Positions 6,795 through 7,338 of a stretch of DNA of 7,338 nt are shown piece after piece. Both the position numbers and the translations under genes were made by a program. The notes under the pieces are model-generated. The model did no database searches. It had not been told where the DNA came from and worked only from the letters and a program-made list of their open reading frames with translations. The stretch covers positions 1 to 7,338 of the forward strand of contig JAGBOM010000110.1 of NCBI GenBank assembly GCA_017633865.1, in the 5' to 3' direction. This DNA comes from Opitutales bacterium. Its GTDB lineage: Bacteria; Verrucomicrobiota; Verrucomicrobiia; Opitutales; Intestinicryptomonadaceae. Every line of letters begins with the position of its first letter. Positions within the stretch are counted from its first letter, which is position 1.

Positions 6795-6824
6795 ATGGGC
6801 ATAACAGTTGTGCCCATTCTTTTT
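6795..6824 (+). terminator. Rho-independent terminator after the AEC permease
   Basis: ATGGGCATAA (6795-6804) pairs with TTGTGCCCAT (6808-6817) through ten pairs, one of them U-G, with a three-base CAG loop. TCTTTTT follows, with five T at 6820-6824. The preceding AAAAGG-TTTG-CCTTTT stem is a smaller possible partner. The hairpin ends only 23 bases before the start codon of the next gene, so it may also serve that gene as an operator or leader structure. Confidence 0.85.
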
Positions 6825-6840
6825 ATTTGCTTAATTTCAC

Positions 6841-7338
6841 ATGAAAGACATTTTACAACCCCTTGCCTCCGAGCTCAAAAACTCCAATTCGACCAAATCG
6901 AGGGCTATCGAAAACTATTTTATAGACCTGATAAACGCCGGAATATACAAAAAGGGCATGAAGCTGCCCTCGATAAACGAGCTTACAAACAAGTGCAAAA
7001 TCGCCCGCGAAACCGTCGTTAAAAGCTACAACCTCCTGAAGGAAAAGGGGCTGGTGGAGTCGCGCCACGGCAAGGGCTTTATCGTAATAAAATCGAAGTA
7101 CAAAAAAGTCGCGAACGTATTCGTGCTTTTGGACGTGATGAGCAACGCCTACAAAGAGCAGCTCGTCCGCGGCATAAACGAAAACATAGGCCCTAAAATC
7201 CACATCACCTACCACGCCCACCGCTACAACCCCGAAGCCTTCATAAGCGCGGTTGAAGACGCCGTAGGCCGCTACGAATACTACGCCGTGTTTCCCATGC
7301 GCGACAAATCGACCCACGCCTCGGTTCTCAAAATTCCG
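6841..7338 (+). CDS. GntR-family regulator with probable sugar-sensing domain, cut by the window edge
   Basis: The first 166 residues are present and the frame is open to the last base, so the C terminus lies outside the window. Residues 20-82 form a GntR winged helix-turn-helix. It has the YKKGMKLPSINELTNKC pattern (36-52), the recognition-helix region ARETVVKSYNLLKEKGLVES (55-74) and the wing GKGFIV (77-82). From about 88 the chain turns into alternating beta and alpha blocks: ANVFVLLD (91-98), a YKEQLVRGINENI helix (104-116), then a second strand and helix. This resembles the start of a LacI/periplasmic-binding-type sensor, as in sugar-responsive GntR proteins of Bacteroidota and relatives, rather than FadR or UTRA domains. 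The ligand is unknown. The start is secure because an in-frame TAA lies two codons upstream (6832-6834). It could control the adjacent permease or itself, but no target is shown. Confidence 0.85.
   Translation, partial: MKDILQPLASELKNSNSTKSRAIENYFIDLINAGIYKKGMKLPSINELTNKCKIARETVVKSYNLLKEKGLVESRHGKGFIVIKSKYKKVANVFVLLDVMSNAYKEQLVRGINENIGPKIHITYHAHRYNPEAFISAVEDAVGRYEYYAVFPMRDKSTHASVLKIP

Noticed and set aside
6853..7317. Minus-strand open frame of 154 codons.
   Set aside because: It is antisense to the GntR regulator, whose helix-turn-helix is clear; the opposite-strand protein is valine- and tyrosine-rich without motifs.
1..7338. A defence island, mobile element, CRISPR array or phage segment.
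   Set aside because: Every complete gene fits a known metabolic, transport or membrane family, and no transposase, integrase, regularly spaced repeat or tRNA-like sequence was seen on either strand.

Overview
The window is an ordinary-looking chromosomal stretch from a bacterium with GC-rich genes and AT-rich gaps. It holds five complete protein genes and one gene cut by the right edge. No RNA gene, CRISPR array, phage gene, transposase or toxin-antitoxin pair is visible. The glucose-6-phosphate isomerase is of the type shared by cyanobacteria, plastids and the Planctomycetes-Verrucomicrobia-Chlamydiae group. None of the six start codons has a convincing Shine-Dalgarno sequence. Together with an SGLT-type sugar symporter and a secreted CE7-like esterase, this suggests a polysaccharide-using member of Verrucomicrobiota or Lentisphaerota, possibly Opitutae-like. 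Bacteroidota is less likely but not excluded. The lineage call is inference from remembered family resemblance, not from a search.

Left half, minus strand, in order of transcription: a secreted acetyl-xylan-esterase-like hydrolase (4917 to 3613), glucose-6-phosphate isomerase (3459 to 1945) and an SGLT-type sodium/hexose symporter (1878 to 145). A strong hairpin terminator follows at 63-108. The gaps are 153 and 66 bases. The three products make biochemical sense together: removal of acetyl groups from sugars outside the cytoplasm, sodium-driven sugar import, and entry of glucose 6-phosphate into glycolysis. The long first gap carries a guanine-rich tract with quadruplex potential and then an AT-rich, promoter-like stretch before pgi, so pgi-symporter may be its own transcription unit.

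Right half, plus strand: a YqaA-type DedA/VTT membrane protein (5046-5681) diverges from the esterase gene across 128 bases and ends in a clear terminator (5718-5751). An AEC-family permease (5794-6744) follows, with its own terminator (6795-6824). A GntR-type regulator fused to the start of a probable sugar-sensing domain begins only 16 bases after that terminator and runs off the window at 7338.

The most unusual structures are a roughly 135-base imperfect inverted repeat (18-152) centred on the symporter terminator, an 18-base perfect palindrome inside the start of the DedA gene (5092-5109), replacement by alanine of an aspartate that is conserved in SGLT relatives, and the crowding of the gntR start against a hairpin that could double as an operator. 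I did not find a clearly new multi-gene system here.
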